A stretch of DNA of 45,113 nucleotides from an uncultured Collinsella sp. (GCA_902470915.1 CABRIB010000002.1:1-45113); one strand, 5' to 3'; shown: positions 15,406-24,956, counted from the stretch's first letter. A program made the numbers and translations. Notes: generated by a model from the letters alone, not told the origin.

Positions 15406-15439
15406 AATCCCCCGGGGACGGAGGAAAACGGATCATTTT
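15406..15439 (+). repeat. Repeat C, copy 1
   Basis: A 34-bp element with the core CCCCGGGGACGGAGGAAAAC and a GGATCATTTT end. Related copies lie at 164-197 (inverted), 15645-15679 and 22764-22796, always next to an A or B palindrome. Confidence 0.8.
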
Positions 15440-15472
15440 GGCCTTGTGAGGGCTGCCGCGTGACCCGTCTGC

Positions 15473-15628
15473 CACGAAATGGGCCTATCTACTACGTTTA
15501 AGCTACTGCCCTCAACCATGGCGAACAACGCAAAAACAAAACCGCAGGTAGAACGCCTGCGGTTTTTCGTAAAACGTGGGCATGGTCGGGGGTATCGGGT
15601 CAAACGTAGTAGATGGGCCGGTTTCGTG
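15473..15628. repeat. Palindromic repeat B, copy 1
   Basis: The outer 28-bp arms (15473-15500, 15601-15628) are imperfectly complementary and carry CACGAAA and ATCTACTACGTTT. A perfect inner hairpin AAAACCGCAGG/CCTGCGGTTTT (15538-15548, 15556-15566) shares its left arm with the A element. A copy at 22591-22747 and a partial copy at 103-130 exist. Confidence 0.88.
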
Positions 15629-15644
15629 GTGAGCACCACCAATT

Positions 15645-15679
15645 GATCCCCCGGAGACGGAGGAAAACGGATCATTTTT
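15645..15679 (+). repeat. Repeat C, copy 2
   Basis: GATCCCCCGGAGACGGAGG followed by AAAACGGATCATTTTT. It matches copy 1 at nearly all positions, and lies 16 bp after the B palindrome. Confidence 0.8.
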
Positions 15680-15723
15680 GCGTGATGGCTTCGAGTCGCA
15701 CCTATTTTCCTGCGAAAACGCCG

Positions 15724-15803
15724 TGTCTCAACTTTGGTGAGACATTTGTCTCACGCCCAAAACCGAATCTGGAACATGTGTCACCTGCCCTAATTGTGTC
15801 TCA
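15724..15803 (+). promoter_or_regulatory. Cluster of TGTCTCA motifs upstream of the adhesin
   Basis: TGTCTCA occurs at 15724-15730, 15747-15753 and 15797-15803, and inverted (TGAGACA) at 15738-15744. The first pair makes a perfect 7-bp dyad with a 7-base gap. Four copies within 80 bp, 50 to 130 bp before the start codon, suggest operator sites for a dimeric regulator. No -35/-10 pair is clear. Confidence 0.45.
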
Positions 15804-15855
15804 TTTCGTAACTTTAGGCTGATGCAAGGTCTGAGCCTGCGAGAAGGGAGACGCG

Positions 15856-18800
15856 ATGAGTAGGTATACGAGGGGTCTCTTGGCGGTGATACTGGCCGTA
15901 GTGCTGGTGTTGCCGGCTGCAGCATTTGCCATGCTGCCCGAGGCCAACGCCAGGTCCAGCACAGGAATGGACGGACCGACGGCGAGTGAAAAGATCGTCG
16001 ACTACGACACCAGCGACCACTGGAAGTACTGGGCCGGCGGCATTGACGGCAAGGAAACTACAACTCAAAACGTCGGCCGAATCTGGACCGACAAGACGGT
16101 CAAGGCGGTCAAGGACGGAAAGTCAGATTTCCTGACCACGCTGTCTGCTATCTCCTCGACATCCGATACGACGATTTCCGGCAAGCCGCTCGATATCGTG
16201 ATGGTGCTGGATGCTTCTGGGTCGATGGATGACCCCATGGGTAAGAGCGACAACACAAAGCGTATCGAAGCGCTAAAGAAGGCCGCCAATGGCTTTATTG
16301 ACACCATTGCGGAGCAGAATGCAAAGATCTCGGACGAGTCCAAGCAGCATCAGGTTGCCATCGTTAAGTTTGCGGGCACTAGGGCTGGTTGGGTCGGCAA
16401 CGACACGTATTGGGACTCGGGGTATAGGTACAACTACTCGCAGACCATGAAGAGGCTGACGCCTTGCGAGGGCGATGACGCGACGAGCCTTAAGAGTACG
16501 GTCAACTCCATCAGTCCCGCCGGTTCCACGCGTGCCGACTATGGCTTACAGCTGGCTGATGAGGAATTTTCGTCTGTTCGTGGTCGTGCCGACGCCAAGA
16601 AGGTCGTCGTCTTCTTCACAGATGGCTCACCCACGAGTTCTAGTGGATTCCAGGCAAGTGTTGCCAATAACGCCATCCTTAACGCCAAGAACCTCAAGAA
16701 TAAAGGTGCCGACATTTACACCATCGGCATCTTTGACGGTGCAAATCCCAAGGCCGACCCCATGGATCAAGGCACAAGCAATGAGAATAAGTTCATGCAT
16801 GCCGTGTCGAGCAATTATCCCGACGCAGAGTCGTATACGAGCGATAAGCTTGGCACACGTGCGGAAAACGCCAATTACTACAAGTCGGCAACCAGCGCAG
16901 CAGAGCTCGAGAAGATCTTCGAAGAGATCTCGGGAAGCATTATCAAGGCTGGTTACCCGACAGAAGTCCATGACGGTTATGGCGAGCATGAGTCCGGCTA
17001 CATCACGTTTACCGATAGGCTGGGCGACTTTATGCAGGTCGACGGCTTTACGTCCGTCGTGTACAACGGCGAGACGTTTGACAAGCCGACGAAGAAGCCC
17101 GAAGGCAATGTCGACACCTACAAATTTGCGGGTGCCGCTGCGAACCTGGTCATCACCGTTCAGCATGCCGAAAAGGGCGAGCCCCGGACCGGCGATATCG
17201 TAACGGTCAAGATTCCCGCGTCGCTGATTCCGCTGCGCCACTTTAAGATCACCGATGGTGTACTTACGGTCGACGATACTAAGCCCATCCAGGTGAACTA
17301 CACCTCGAGCGTTAAGAAAGACGCGCTCAATAACCTGTTTACGCCCGAGAGCGTACCGAGGCTCGAGGACTACATCAAGAGCAATACGACCACCACGGAG
17401 AACGACTCAAAGACCGTTAGCTTCTACGCGAACAAGTGGAGCCGTGGCGAGCTGGGCGATACGATCGCGAACTTCGAGCCTGCCGATTCCAACCGCTACT
17501 ACTATTTCCAGAAGCAGACCCCCATTTACACGGATAGGGACTGCAAGACGCCAGCGAAGGACTCGATCCCGCTGGCTGCCAAGGGCACCTATTACTACAA
17601 GGATGAGTTTGAGGTAGCGGGCGAAGGCGGCAAGGTTGAATCCAGTACTGCCGTTATCGAGTTTACCGGCGAAGACGCCGCGAGCTCTGAGGACGCCTTC
17701 GTGCGCGACACGAGCGGAAACCTGTCGTTCAAGAAGGGAACCGCACGCCTTGCCTTTATTGACGAACTCCACACCACCAAGAAGAGTGTGGGCGGCAACC
17801 GCACCAGTACCGCGGATGACGTGCTCAACCCCAAGTGGAACAACAACGCCACGGAGGTTGACGTTCACCTGGGCAACAACGGCAAGATCAGCTTTGATAT
17901 AACGCCGGCAACGGTGGATACCAAGGCCGACTTTGGCCTGACCAAGGTGCTCGAGGGCCGCGATTGGACGGCTACCGATGAGTTTAAGTTTGAGCTCTCC
18001 GCGACGCCCAAGAATGACGCTCCGATGCCTGCGTCCACGGACGCGACTGTGACCAGGGACAACACGGCTATCGACTTCGGCGAGATCACCTACAACAAGC
18101 CGGGCGAGTACACCTATGAGGTCCGTGAGGTCAAGGGCGACGCCGGTGGCATTACCTACAGCAAGAACGTTGCCACGTTCAAGGTGACCGTGGCGGTTAA
18201 TGCCACGGGTGGGCTTAAGGCTGACGTTGAAAAGATCTCGGGCGAGACCGAGTTCAAGAACACCTATAGCGCCAAGACGGAAACTCCGCTGACCCTTGAG
18301 GCAACCAAGACGCTCACGGGGCGCCCGATGGCCGATGACGAATTTAAGTTTGCGCTGAGCTATGCGGGGCACGACGAGGTTCTGCTGGATGCAACCAACA
18401 AGGGTGGCAAGGTTGAGTTCGGTCCGCTGACGTACACGACCAAGTCGCTCGCCAAGCTGGTCGAGGAAGACAAGGCATCGCTTGATGCTAGCTCAGACAA
18501 GCCCACGTGGACCATTCGCTACATTGCTGCCGAGCAGACCGACAAGCTGCCTGCGGGCGTGAGCTCCACCGTGCCGGCAATTGACGCATATGTAACCGTT
18601 GTCGACAACGGCGATGGTACCCTGACGGCGACGGCTTTCTACGGCGATACCGGCAACGAGTTCGTGAACACCTACAATCTGACCCCCAAGGTCTCCAGCG
18701 TCACCGACCAGATCACCGCGACCAAGGTCCTGACCGGGCGCGACCTCGGCCTCAAGGCCGGCGAGTTCCGTTTCGAGCTCGTCGAGGGCAATAGCGTGGT

Positions 18801-21800
18801 CTCCACCGGCACCAACAATGCCGACGGCAAGATCGTGATGGATTCCGTCACCTACACCGCGGCTGGCGAGCACACCTACACGCTGCGCGAGACCAAGGCC
18901 AGCACCACCGAAAACGGCATTACCTACAGCACCGCCGAGTACACTATCGTGACCATCGTCAAGGACAACGGCGACGGCACCCTCAGCGTGGAGCACAAGC
19001 TGCAGAACGCCGACGAGGCGATCTTCGAGAACACCTACACGGTGACCCCCAAGAGCTCCAGCGTCACTGATCAGATTAAGGCGACCAAGTCCCTGACTGG
19101 CCGCGACCTCAAGGAAGGCGAGTTCTCCTTCGAGCTCGTCGAGGGCGAGGACGCCAAGGTCGTCGCCACCGGCACCAATGCCGCCGACGGCAAGATCACG
19201 ATGAGCGAGATCACCTACAACGAGCCCGGCAAGCACACCTACACGCTGCGCGAGGTCCCGGGTGACGCCAACAACGGCATCACTTACGACAGCAAGACCT
19301 ACGCCATCGAGACGACCATCACCGACAACGGCAAGGGTGAACTCGTGGCAAAGCACGAGCTGCAGGGCGTCAACGAGGCGAAGTTCAACAACAGCTACAA
19401 GCCGAATCCTGACGAGTTCAGCGTCACCGACGAGATCAAGGCGAACAAGATCCTGACCGGGCGCGACCTCAAGGATGGCGAGTTCTCCTTCGAGCTCGTC
19501 GAGGGCGAGGGCAAGGACGCCAAGGTCGTCGCCACCGGCAAGAATGCCGCCGATGGCAAGATTACGATGAGCCCCGTGAAGTACGATAAGGCCGGCAAGC
19601 ACAAATACACGCTGCGCGAGGTCAAGGGCAACGCCGGCGGCATCACCTACAGCGATGCCGAGTTTACCATCGAGACCACCATCACGGACAACGGCGACGG
19701 TACGCTCAGCGCCACGCATGTCCTGAAGGGCGACGTCAAGGCTGCAACTTTCGAGAACGCTTACAGCGTGACCCCGATCGACGCAGAGCTCGACTTTGAC
19801 CTGAGCAAGGCCATCGACGGTCGCGACTGGACGGACTCCGACAAGTTCAGCTTTACCATCACCGCTCCCGAGGGCACCCCACTGCCCGACCCCGCAACCG
19901 TAACTGTGAGCAAGAAGGACGCGAAGGATGGCATCGCCGCCATCAAGTTCGGCAAGATCCACTACACGGCTGCTGGAACCTACAAGTACGAGATCCGCGA
20001 GAACGCGGGCAGCGCGGCCGGCATGACGTATGACGGACATGTCGCGACCGCCGAAGTGACCGTGACTGATAACGACAAGGGCGTCCTGACCGCCAACGTC
20101 ACCAAGAAGGAAAACGGCCGCTTCACCAACATGTACCGCACTGAGCTCGATTACACCGCGGCCGGCGGCCTCAAGATCAGCAAGAGCCTCTACGGACGTC
20201 CCATGACCGAGGGCCAGTTTACCTTTACCGTGACGCCCGCCGACGAGGCTTCGGCCAATGTGCTCGGCCTGCACGAGGGCGCCAACGTGTACAAGTCCCC
20301 TGCAACGGCAGAGGCGACGGTTGGTCTGATCGACATCCTGGCTGGCCATGAGGTCAAGTTTACTCAGGCTGACGCCGGCAAGACCTTTGCGTACACCGTT
20401 GCCGAGAAGAACGACGGCAAGCCCGGTTACACCTATGGTGACGCCGTCCGCACCGTGACGATCGTCATCGCCGATGACGGCGTCGGCACGCTCACCGCCA
20501 CCACGACCGTTACTGGCAACCCCGACAAGGGAACGCTGGTGACCGAGTACAAGACTGGTGCCGCTACGGTCGAGAGCGCCGTGGTCCCGTTCGTCAACAG
20601 CTACCGTGCATCGACCGATAACCCGGGCGGCGAGCTTGCGCAGATTGTCGCCACCAAGACCCTGACCGGTCGTCCGCTGGCCGACGGCGAGTTCTACTTT
20701 GGCATCGCCTATGCAGGCGAGAAAGAAGCCATCGAGGGTACGTGCGTTACCAACGTTAACGGCCAGGTGAGTTTTGGCGCCCTGCATTACACGACCGAGA
20801 TGCTTGCCGACTTGGTGAGCGCCGGACGCGCCATCCGCACCGACACGGATGCCAAGCTCGCGTGGACCATCAACTACACGGCGTTTGAGTACACATCCCC
20901 GCTCGCAGCAAAGGGCATTACCGCCGCGAAGCCGAGCTTTAGCTTTAAGGTCATCGTCGTCGACAACGGCGACGGCACCCTGACGGCGAAGCCTGACTAC
21001 GGTGGCGCCGAGCCCGTGTTCGAGAACGTCTACGGCGCCGATGCCGTTGACGCCGCGCTCGCCGGCACCAAGAAGCTCCAGGCTGCCGAGGGCCTGACCC
21101 CGGCCGACATCGCGGGCAAGTTCACCTTTACCGTGACCGCTGACGAGGCAGGTGCCCCGATGCCCGAGCGCACGACCGCAACTAACGACGCGGCCGGCAA
21201 CGTGGACTTTGGCAAGATCCACTTTACGCTCGAAGACCTCAACCGCGCTCTGGGCGTGACGACCGATGCTTCTGGTGACGCATCGAGCGACGCCGAAGCC
21301 AACGCCGGTGAGGCCGAGGTTGACGCCGACGCTGCCGAGACCGATGAGTCCAACGACGTGTCCGATCCCGCAGCCCCCACCGCTCCGCGCTCGCACACCT
21401 TTATCTACACGGTGGCCGAGTCCGGTAGCGCCCTTGGCGTGACCAACGACGCCAACGCTACGCGCAAGGTTTCCTATACCGTGACTGACGACGGTGCCGG
21501 GCATCTGAGCGTCAAGCGCGAAGGCGACGACGGTGCGGACTTCACGTTCACCAACACCTATGGCGTGACGCCCACCGACTCTTCCGTGACCGATCAGGTC
21601 AAGACGGTCAAGCGTCTGACCGGACGCGACCTTGCAGCCGACGAGTTCACGTTTGAGCTGCTCGAGGACGGCGTGGTTGTCGCTAGCGGCACCAATGACG
21701 CCAACGGCAACGTTACGCTGAGCTCGATCCGCTACGAGGCGCCCGGTGCGCACACGTACACGCTGCGCGAGGCTTGCCCCAACGCGCTCGGCCTGTACAA

Positions 21801-22461
21801 GGGTGTCGCCTATGACGGCACGACCTACACCGTCGTGACCACCGTCTCCGACAACGGTGACGGTACGCTGACCGCGACGCACAAGCTCGAGGGAACCACC
21901 GAGTCGGCTGGCTTTACCAACAAGTATCACGCCATGCCCACGCAGGTTTCCATCGGCGCCATCAAGGTGCTCGAGGGACGCGAGCTCAAGAAGGATGAGT
22001 TTAGCTTTAAGCTCGTTGGCGAGGACATCGAGTCCACCGTCACCAACGATGCCGACGGCAAGATCAACTTCGACAAGTTCGAGTACGACGAGCCCGGTAC
22101 GTACGTCTACACCATCAGCGAGGTCAAGGGCGACGAGGCCGGTATGACCTACGACAAGTTCGTCTTTACCGCGACCGTCAACGTGGTCGATGACGGCGAG
22201 GGCAACCTCAAGGCGAGCGTCGCCTTTACCAAGGGCGGCAAGAGTGTCGAGGGCATCGTGTTCAACAACACGTACAAGAAGCCCGAGACGCCCGTGCCGG
22301 CGCCCGATCCCGGCACGCCCAAGACGGTGACGAACATCGTCAAGACGGTCAAGGGCTTCCTGCCTACTACGGGCGACCAGCAGGCTGCCGCACTGTTCAT
22401 GGCGTTTGTTATCGCCATGGCCGGCGTCGGAGCCCTAGTCTGGGGTATCCGTAAGCGCTAG
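15856..22461 (+). CDS. Giant LPTTG-anchored adhesin with VWA and isopeptide-type pilin repeats
   Basis: This 2201-residue surface protein starts with a signal peptide (about 1-33, LLAVILAVVLVLPAAAFA). A von Willebrand A domain follows (about 112-355) with an intact MIDAS DxSxS (D119, S121, S123) and TDGSP (D256). Residues about 688-2155 hold about eleven repeats of 110-150 residues of the Spy0128/FctA pilin isopeptide type. Each starts with a Lys in a (T/S)K-x-L-x-GR motif, has a Glu in Y(T/E)(L/V)RE or YTVAE, and ends with Asn in F-x-N-x-Y. These are the Lys-Asn-Glu positions that form internal isopeptide bonds in known family members. The C-terminus has the sortase motif LPTTG (2169-2173), a membrane helix and a KR tail. 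Repeat nine carries an acidic Ser/Ala/Asp insertion. AAGGGAG precedes the ATG. It likely mediates attachment to host or microbial surfaces; no sortase gene is in the window. Confidence 0.92.
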   Translation: MSRYTRGLLAVILAVVLVLPAAAFAMLPEANARSSTGMDGPTASEKIVDYDTSDHWKYWAGGIDGKETTTQNVGRIWTDKTVKAVKDGKSDFLTTLSAISSTSDTTISGKPLDIVMVLDASGSMDDPMGKSDNTKRIEALKKAANGFIDTIAEQNAKISDESKQHQVAIVKFAGTRAGWVGNDTYWDSGYRYNYSQTMKRLTPCEGDDATSLKSTVNSISPAGSTRADYGLQLADEEFSSVRGRADAKKVVVFFTDGSPTSSSGFQASVANNAILNAKNLKNKGADIYTIGIFDGANPKADPMDQGTSNENKFMHAVSSNYPDAESYTSDKLGTRAENANYYKSATSAAELEKIFEEISGSIIKAGYPTEVHDGYGEHESGYITFTDRLGDFMQVDGFTSVVYNGETFDKPTKKPEGNVDTYKFAGAAANLVITVQHAEKGEPRTGDIVTVKIPASLIPLRHFKITDGVLTVDDTKPIQVNYTSSVKKDALNNLFTPESVPRLEDYIKSNTTTTENDSKTVSFYANKWSRGELGDTIANFEPADSNRYYYFQKQTPIYTDRDCKTPAKDSIPLAAKGTYYYKDEFEVAGEGGKVESSTAVIEFTGEDAASSEDAFVRDTSGNLSFKKGTARLAFIDELHTTKKSVGGNRTSTADDVLNPKWNNNATEVDVHLGNNGKISFDITPATVDTKADFGLTKVLEGRDWTATDEFKFELSATPKNDAPMPASTDATVTRDNTAIDFGEITYNKPGEYTYEVREVKGDAGGITYSKNVATFKVTVAVNATGGLKADVEKISGETEFKNTYSAKTETPLTLEATKTLTGRPMADDEFKFALSYAGHDEVLLDATNKGGKVEFGPLTYTTKSLAKLVEEDKASLDASSDKPTWTIRYIAAEQTDKLPAGVSSTVPAIDAYVTVVDNGDGTLTATAFYGDTGNEFVNTYNLTPKVSSVTDQITATKVLTGRDLGLKAGEFRFELVEGNSVVSTGTNNADGKIVMDSVTYTAAGEHTYTLRETKASTTENGITYSTAEYTIVTIVKDNGDGTLSVEHKLQNADEAIFENTYTVTPKSSSVTDQIKATKSLTGRDLKEGEFSFELVEGEDAKVVATGTNAADGKITMSEITYNEPGKHTYTLREVPGDANNGITYDSKTYAIETTITDNGKGELVAKHELQGVNEAKFNNSYKPNPDEFSVTDEIKANKILTGRDLKDGEFSFELVEGEGKDAKVVATGKNAADGKITMSPVKYDKAGKHKYTLREVKGNAGGITYSDAEFTIETTITDNGDGTLSATHVLKGDVKAATFENAYSVTPIDAELDFDLSKAIDGRDWTDSDKFSFTITAPEGTPLPDPATVTVSKKDAKDGIAAIKFGKIHYTAAGTYKYEIRENAGSAAGMTYDGHVATAEVTVTDNDKGVLTANVTKKENGRFTNMYRTELDYTAAGGLKISKSLYGRPMTEGQFTFTVTPADEASANVLGLHEGANVYKSPATAEATVGLIDILAGHEVKFTQADAGKTFAYTVAEKNDGKPGYTYGDAVRTVTIVIADDGVGTLTATTTVTGNPDKGTLVTEYKTGAATVESAVVPFVNSYRASTDNPGGELAQIVATKTLTGRPLADGEFYFGIAYAGEKEAIEGTCVTNVNGQVSFGALHYTTEMLADLVSAGRAIRTDTDAKLAWTINYTAFEYTSPLAAKGITAAKPSFSFKVIVVDNGDGTLTAKPDYGGAEPVFENVYGADAVDAALAGTKKLQAAEGLTPADIAGKFTFTVTADEAGAPMPERTTATNDAAGNVDFGKIHFTLEDLNRALGVTTDASGDASSDAEANAGEAEVDADAAETDESNDVSDPAAPTAPRSHTFIYTVAESGSALGVTNDANATRKVSYTVTDDGAGHLSVKREGDDGADFTFTNTYGVTPTDSSVTDQVKTVKRLTGRDLAADEFTFELLEDGVVVASGTNDANGNVTLSSIRYEAPGAHTYTLREACPNALGLYKGVAYDGTTYTVVTTVSDNGDGTLTATHKLEGTTESAGFTNKYHAMPTQVSIGAIKVLEGRELKKDEFSFKLVGEDIESTVTNDADGKINFDKFEYDEPGTYVYTISEVKGDEAGMTYDKFVFTATVNVVDDGEGNLKASVAFTKGGKSVEGIVFNNTYKKPETPVPAPDPGTPKTVTNIVKTVKGFLPTTGDQQAAALFMAFVIAMAGVGALVWGIRKR

Positions 22462-22470
22462 GCGCGCTGA

Positions 22471-22503
22471 CAGCGCCCGGGGCCAAAAGGCCCCGGGCCG
22501 CTG
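22471..22503 (+). terminator. Hairpin after the adhesin gene
   Basis: GCCCGGGGCC/GGCCCCGGGC (22475-22484, 22489-22498) with an AAAA loop, extended by CAGCG/CGCTG. It starts 10 bases after the stop. Confidence 0.75.
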
Positions 22504-22534
22504 GCGAAAAGCCAAAAATGTAACCCCACCCCCA

Positions 22535-22575
22535 GCCGCCACGGAGACATCTCCCTTCTCCGTGGCGGCGCTTTT
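22535..22575 (+). terminator. Second terminator after the adhesin gene
   Basis: A perfect 13-bp stem GCCGCCACGGAGA/TCTCCGTGGCGGC (22535-22547, 22557-22569) is followed by GC and TTTT. Confidence 0.75.
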
Positions 22576-22590
22576 GTGCGCCGGGGGCGC

Positions 22591-22747
22591 CACGAAATGG
22601 GCCTATCTACTACGTTTAGGCGGTGGCCCTCGACCACAACAAGTAATGCGAAATGAAAAACCGCAGGTAGAACGCCTGCGGTTTTTCATGAAACGCGGGT
22701 ATGGTCGGGGATATTGAGTCAAGCGTAGTAGATGGTTCGATTTTGTG
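22591..22747. repeat. Palindromic repeat B, copy 2
   Basis: The left arm (22591-22618) is identical to that of copy 1 at all but the last base region, and the right arm is 22720-22747. It has the same inner AACCGCAGG/CCTGCGGTT hairpin and the same direction as copy 1. Confidence 0.88.
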
Positions 22748-22763
22748 GCGGGCGCCGTCAGCC

Positions 22764-22796
22764 GATCTCCGCGGGCGGAAGAAAACGGATCATTTT
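22764..22796 (+). repeat. Repeat C, copy 3
   Basis: GATCTCCGCGGGCGGAAGA followed by AAACGGATCATTTT. It is more diverged than the copies near 15.4-15.7 kb, and lies between the B and A palindromes. Confidence 0.7.
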
Positions 22797-22842
22797 GGTC
22801 CCGCGAGGCTTGCGGGGGGCACTCGTGCGGGGTCGCCCGAAC

Positions 22843-22993
22843 AAAACTCTGCCGGTTTACGGGGCTGAATCACGAGTCCCCAACCATGCCGATATTCGTG
22901 ATAATAAAACCGCAGGTAGACGAGCCGTCATTTTGCAGAAAACGCGGGTATGGATGGGGGCCCTGAGTTTAGCCCCGTAATCCGGCATGGTTT
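22843..22993. repeat. Palindromic repeat A, copy 2
   Basis: Same arms as the copy at 15225-15376, including GCCGGTTTACGGGGCT and AGCCCCGTAATCCGGCATGG, and the same central AAAACCGCAGGTAGACG. Small open frames crossing it have no support as genes. With B and C it fills the stretch 22576-23055, which holds no gene. Confidence 0.88.
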
Positions 22994-23055
22994 CGAAATA
23001 GCATTAAATCGATAACAGCCATTTTGCTATGCCGGGGCGGTCGGCCGTTGGGAAA

Positions 23056-23685
23056 TTACCCTCGCAGGTAGGCGATGGCGATCTGCGTGCGGTTGCGCAG
23101 GCCCATTTTGGCAAGGATCGAGCTGATGTGGTTGCGTACGGTGCCTTCGCCCATATAGGCGGTGGCAGCAATCTCCTTGTTGTCGAGGCCGCGGGCGATG
23201 AGCTCGGCGACTTCGAACTCGCGGTCGGTTAGGCTGGCGAAGGCCGCAGGCCGGCGAGGCGTGTCTACCTTGTTGCCCATCCCGTCAAAGTCAACATCCT
23301 CGATCGCCTTACCCTCGAGCACGCGCTTGCCATCCATGACCTGCGCCAACGCCGGCGGAATGGCGGCGACATCGGTTTTGATCAGGTAGCCGCGGGCGCC
23401 CAGCTTGAGTGCCGACACAATATACTCGTCATCCGAGAATGTCGTCAGAAACACCACGCGCGCCGCAGGGTCGCGCTCAAGGATTTCGCGCGCCGCCGAA
23501 AGCCCGTCGCGCCCCGGCATCTGAATGTCGAGCAGCGCGATATCGGGTGTGTGCTCGGCATAGAGCGCCACCGCATCGTTGCCGTTGGCGCCGGTGCCCA
23601 CCACCTCGATCTGCGGCTGGGCGCCCAGGATTATCTTGAGCGAATCGACCACCAGGCGGTCGTCGTCGACAACGATGAGCCTCAT
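23056..23685 (-). CDS. Two-component response regulator, NarL/LuxR family
   Basis: This 209-residue regulator has an N-terminal receiver domain with the acidic cluster D7-D9, phosphorylation site D53 (LLDIQMPG), T81 and K103. The C-terminal LuxR-type helix-turn-helix (about 145-209) contains LTDREFEVAELIARGLDNKEIA and EGTVRNHISSILAKMGLRNRTQ. It overlaps the upstream kinase gene by 4 bases (ATGA), so both are one operon. It likely controls the divergent ABC exporter at 25025-28352, the usual arrangement for such systems. Confidence 0.94.
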   Translation of the reverse strand: MRLIVVDDDRLVVDSLKIILGAQPQIEVVGTGANGNDAVALYAEHTPDIALLDIQMPGRDGLSAAREILERDPAARVVFLTTFSDDEYIVSALKLGARGYLIKTDVAAIPPALAQVMDGKRVLEGKAIEDVDFDGMGNKVDTPRRPAAFASLTDREFEVAELIARGLDNKEIAATAYMGEGTVRNHISSILAKMGLRNRTQIAIAYLRG

Positions 23686-24827
23686 CGGTCCTCATCTCCT
23701 TGCTGTTTGGGAACGGTGGCAAACACGCGCCAGCCACCGGCGCCGGCACGCGGGCCGGCGGTGAAGGTGCCGCCAAGCGCCTCGACGCGCTCGCGCATGG
23801 AGCCGAGCCCCATGCCTTCTGCGGCGCCGCGGCCGCTTGCTCGAACCTCGCCCGCGCCATCGTCGCTAACAATGAGCTGGTAAAACGACGGATGCTCCAT
23901 GCATCGTACAGTGACGGTCTGGGCGCAAGCATGGCGCATGGTGTTGGAGAGCGCCTCGCGCAGGACCGCCGCAAAGCAGTTGGCGACGTTTGCGGGTGTA
24001 TGCTCGGTCATAACTTCAAGCTCAATCTGCGGGCCGCCGTCCGAGCGTGCGCCTTCAACAATGCGTTCGAGCTGCACGGAAAGGTCGACGGCGTTGTCGT
24101 TGAGCGCGTGGACGCTGGTGCGCACGAGCTGGAGCGCCTCGTCAACCGTGCGTTTGACGGCGGCGAAATCGGCGGCGACGCCGGGCTCGTCGGCGTGGAC
24201 CACGCGCAGGGCTTCGGCCTGCAGTGAGGCGCGCGTGAGTTGGTGCCCGACGTTATCGTGGATCTCACGCGCGATGCGGGCGCGTTCGGCGAGTGTCGCG
24301 AGCTCGACTTCGTAGTCCTGGCGGTCGGCAAGGTCGCGGTTGCGCGCCTCGAGCGCGAGGGCTCGTTCCTGCAGCCCGTCGCGGATACGGTGCATGCGCT
24401 GCTGCTCGCGCTCCAACTGGGCGGTACGTAGCGATAGCAAGGTGGCGGCAACCGAAAGGATGGCGGTCAGCAGGAGTGTTCGGGCGGTGAGCGCATCGAC
24501 GCGAAGGTCCGCGACGAGCGCAAAGACAAAAGCGAAGCCAATGCTCAGCGCAACCCAAACGTGTTCACGGCGCACGCGCCGTGCGATGTCATAGAGGGCG
24601 AGGGGCGCAAACGGCACAAACGGCGGCACGAAGACAGCCGCGATGATGTAAGCGTAACTCGCGGCCTCGCTTGTGTGGCGCGTGCGTTCCTCCTGTGCGA
24701 CCTCGGCCAGCGAGGTGGCAATAACGCCAAGGCAAAACGCCGCGACCAGGCGAGCGTCCACAGCAAGACCCATGGCGGCCGCAATACAGCACGCCAGCAC
24801 GATCGATTTGTCGAAAAGCCTGTTCAT
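23682..24827 (-). CDS. Sensor histidine kinase, HisKA_3 (NarL partner) type
   Basis: This 381-residue kinase has an N-terminal membrane region of about five to six helices (1-130), then a coiled stretch. The HisKA_3 motif ERARIAREIHDNVGHQL carries the phosphoacceptor His, and the HATPase domain shows LREALSNTMRHA, SDDGAG and GMGLGSMRERV. No extracellular sensor domain of size is visible, so it probably senses through its membrane helices, as envelope-stress kinases of the LiaS type do (inference). The start at 24827 (MNRLFDKS) begins the first hydrophobic helix; the open frame further upstream lacks coding signs. Confidence 0.92.
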   Translation of the reverse strand: MNRLFDKSIVLACCIAAAMGLAVDARLVAAFCLGVIATSLAEVAQEERTRHTSEAASYAYIIAAVFVPPFVPFAPLALYDIARRVRREHVWVALSIGFAFVFALVADLRVDALTARTLLLTAILSVAATLLSLRTAQLEREQQRMHRIRDGLQERALALEARNRDLADRQDYEVELATLAERARIAREIHDNVGHQLTRASLQAEALRVVHADEPGVAADFAAVKRTVDEALQLVRTSVHALNDNAVDLSVQLERIVEGARSDGGPQIELEVMTEHTPANVANCFAAVLREALSNTMRHACAQTVTVRCMEHPSFYQLIVSDDGAGEVRASGRGAAEGMGLGSMRERVEALGGTFTAGPRAGAGGWRVFATVPKQQGDEDR

Positions 24828-24942
24828 ACGGGTATTGTACGCGAAGCCGCGCGTGGTAGAGGGGCCGCCTGCGCAACCGTGACATTTCTCCCGCGCGGCA
24901 AAGCGGGGGCGCCGGCGGGCCGCACGACCAAGCCTCGCACTC

Positions 24943-24956
24943 GTGACAAAGCTCAC
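24943..24956. promoter_or_regulatory. Candidate operator dyad GTGA-N6-TCAC
   Basis: A perfect 4+4 dyad lies in the 197-bp gap between the divergent kinase and ABC genes, 69 bases before the ABC start. A second GTGACATTT half-site lies upstream. The shape resembles CRP-like or LuxR-type operators, but the binding protein is unknown. Confidence 0.3.

Noticed and set aside
18493..21930. 1145-codon open frame opposite the adhesin
   Set aside because: It is a high-GC shadow of the biased codon use in the adhesin repeats and lacks any recognisable domain.
22732..22980. Small plus-strand open frames in the A/C repeat region
   Set aside because: They lie wholly within palindromic repeats and read repeat sequence; no ribosome site or conservation is apparent.
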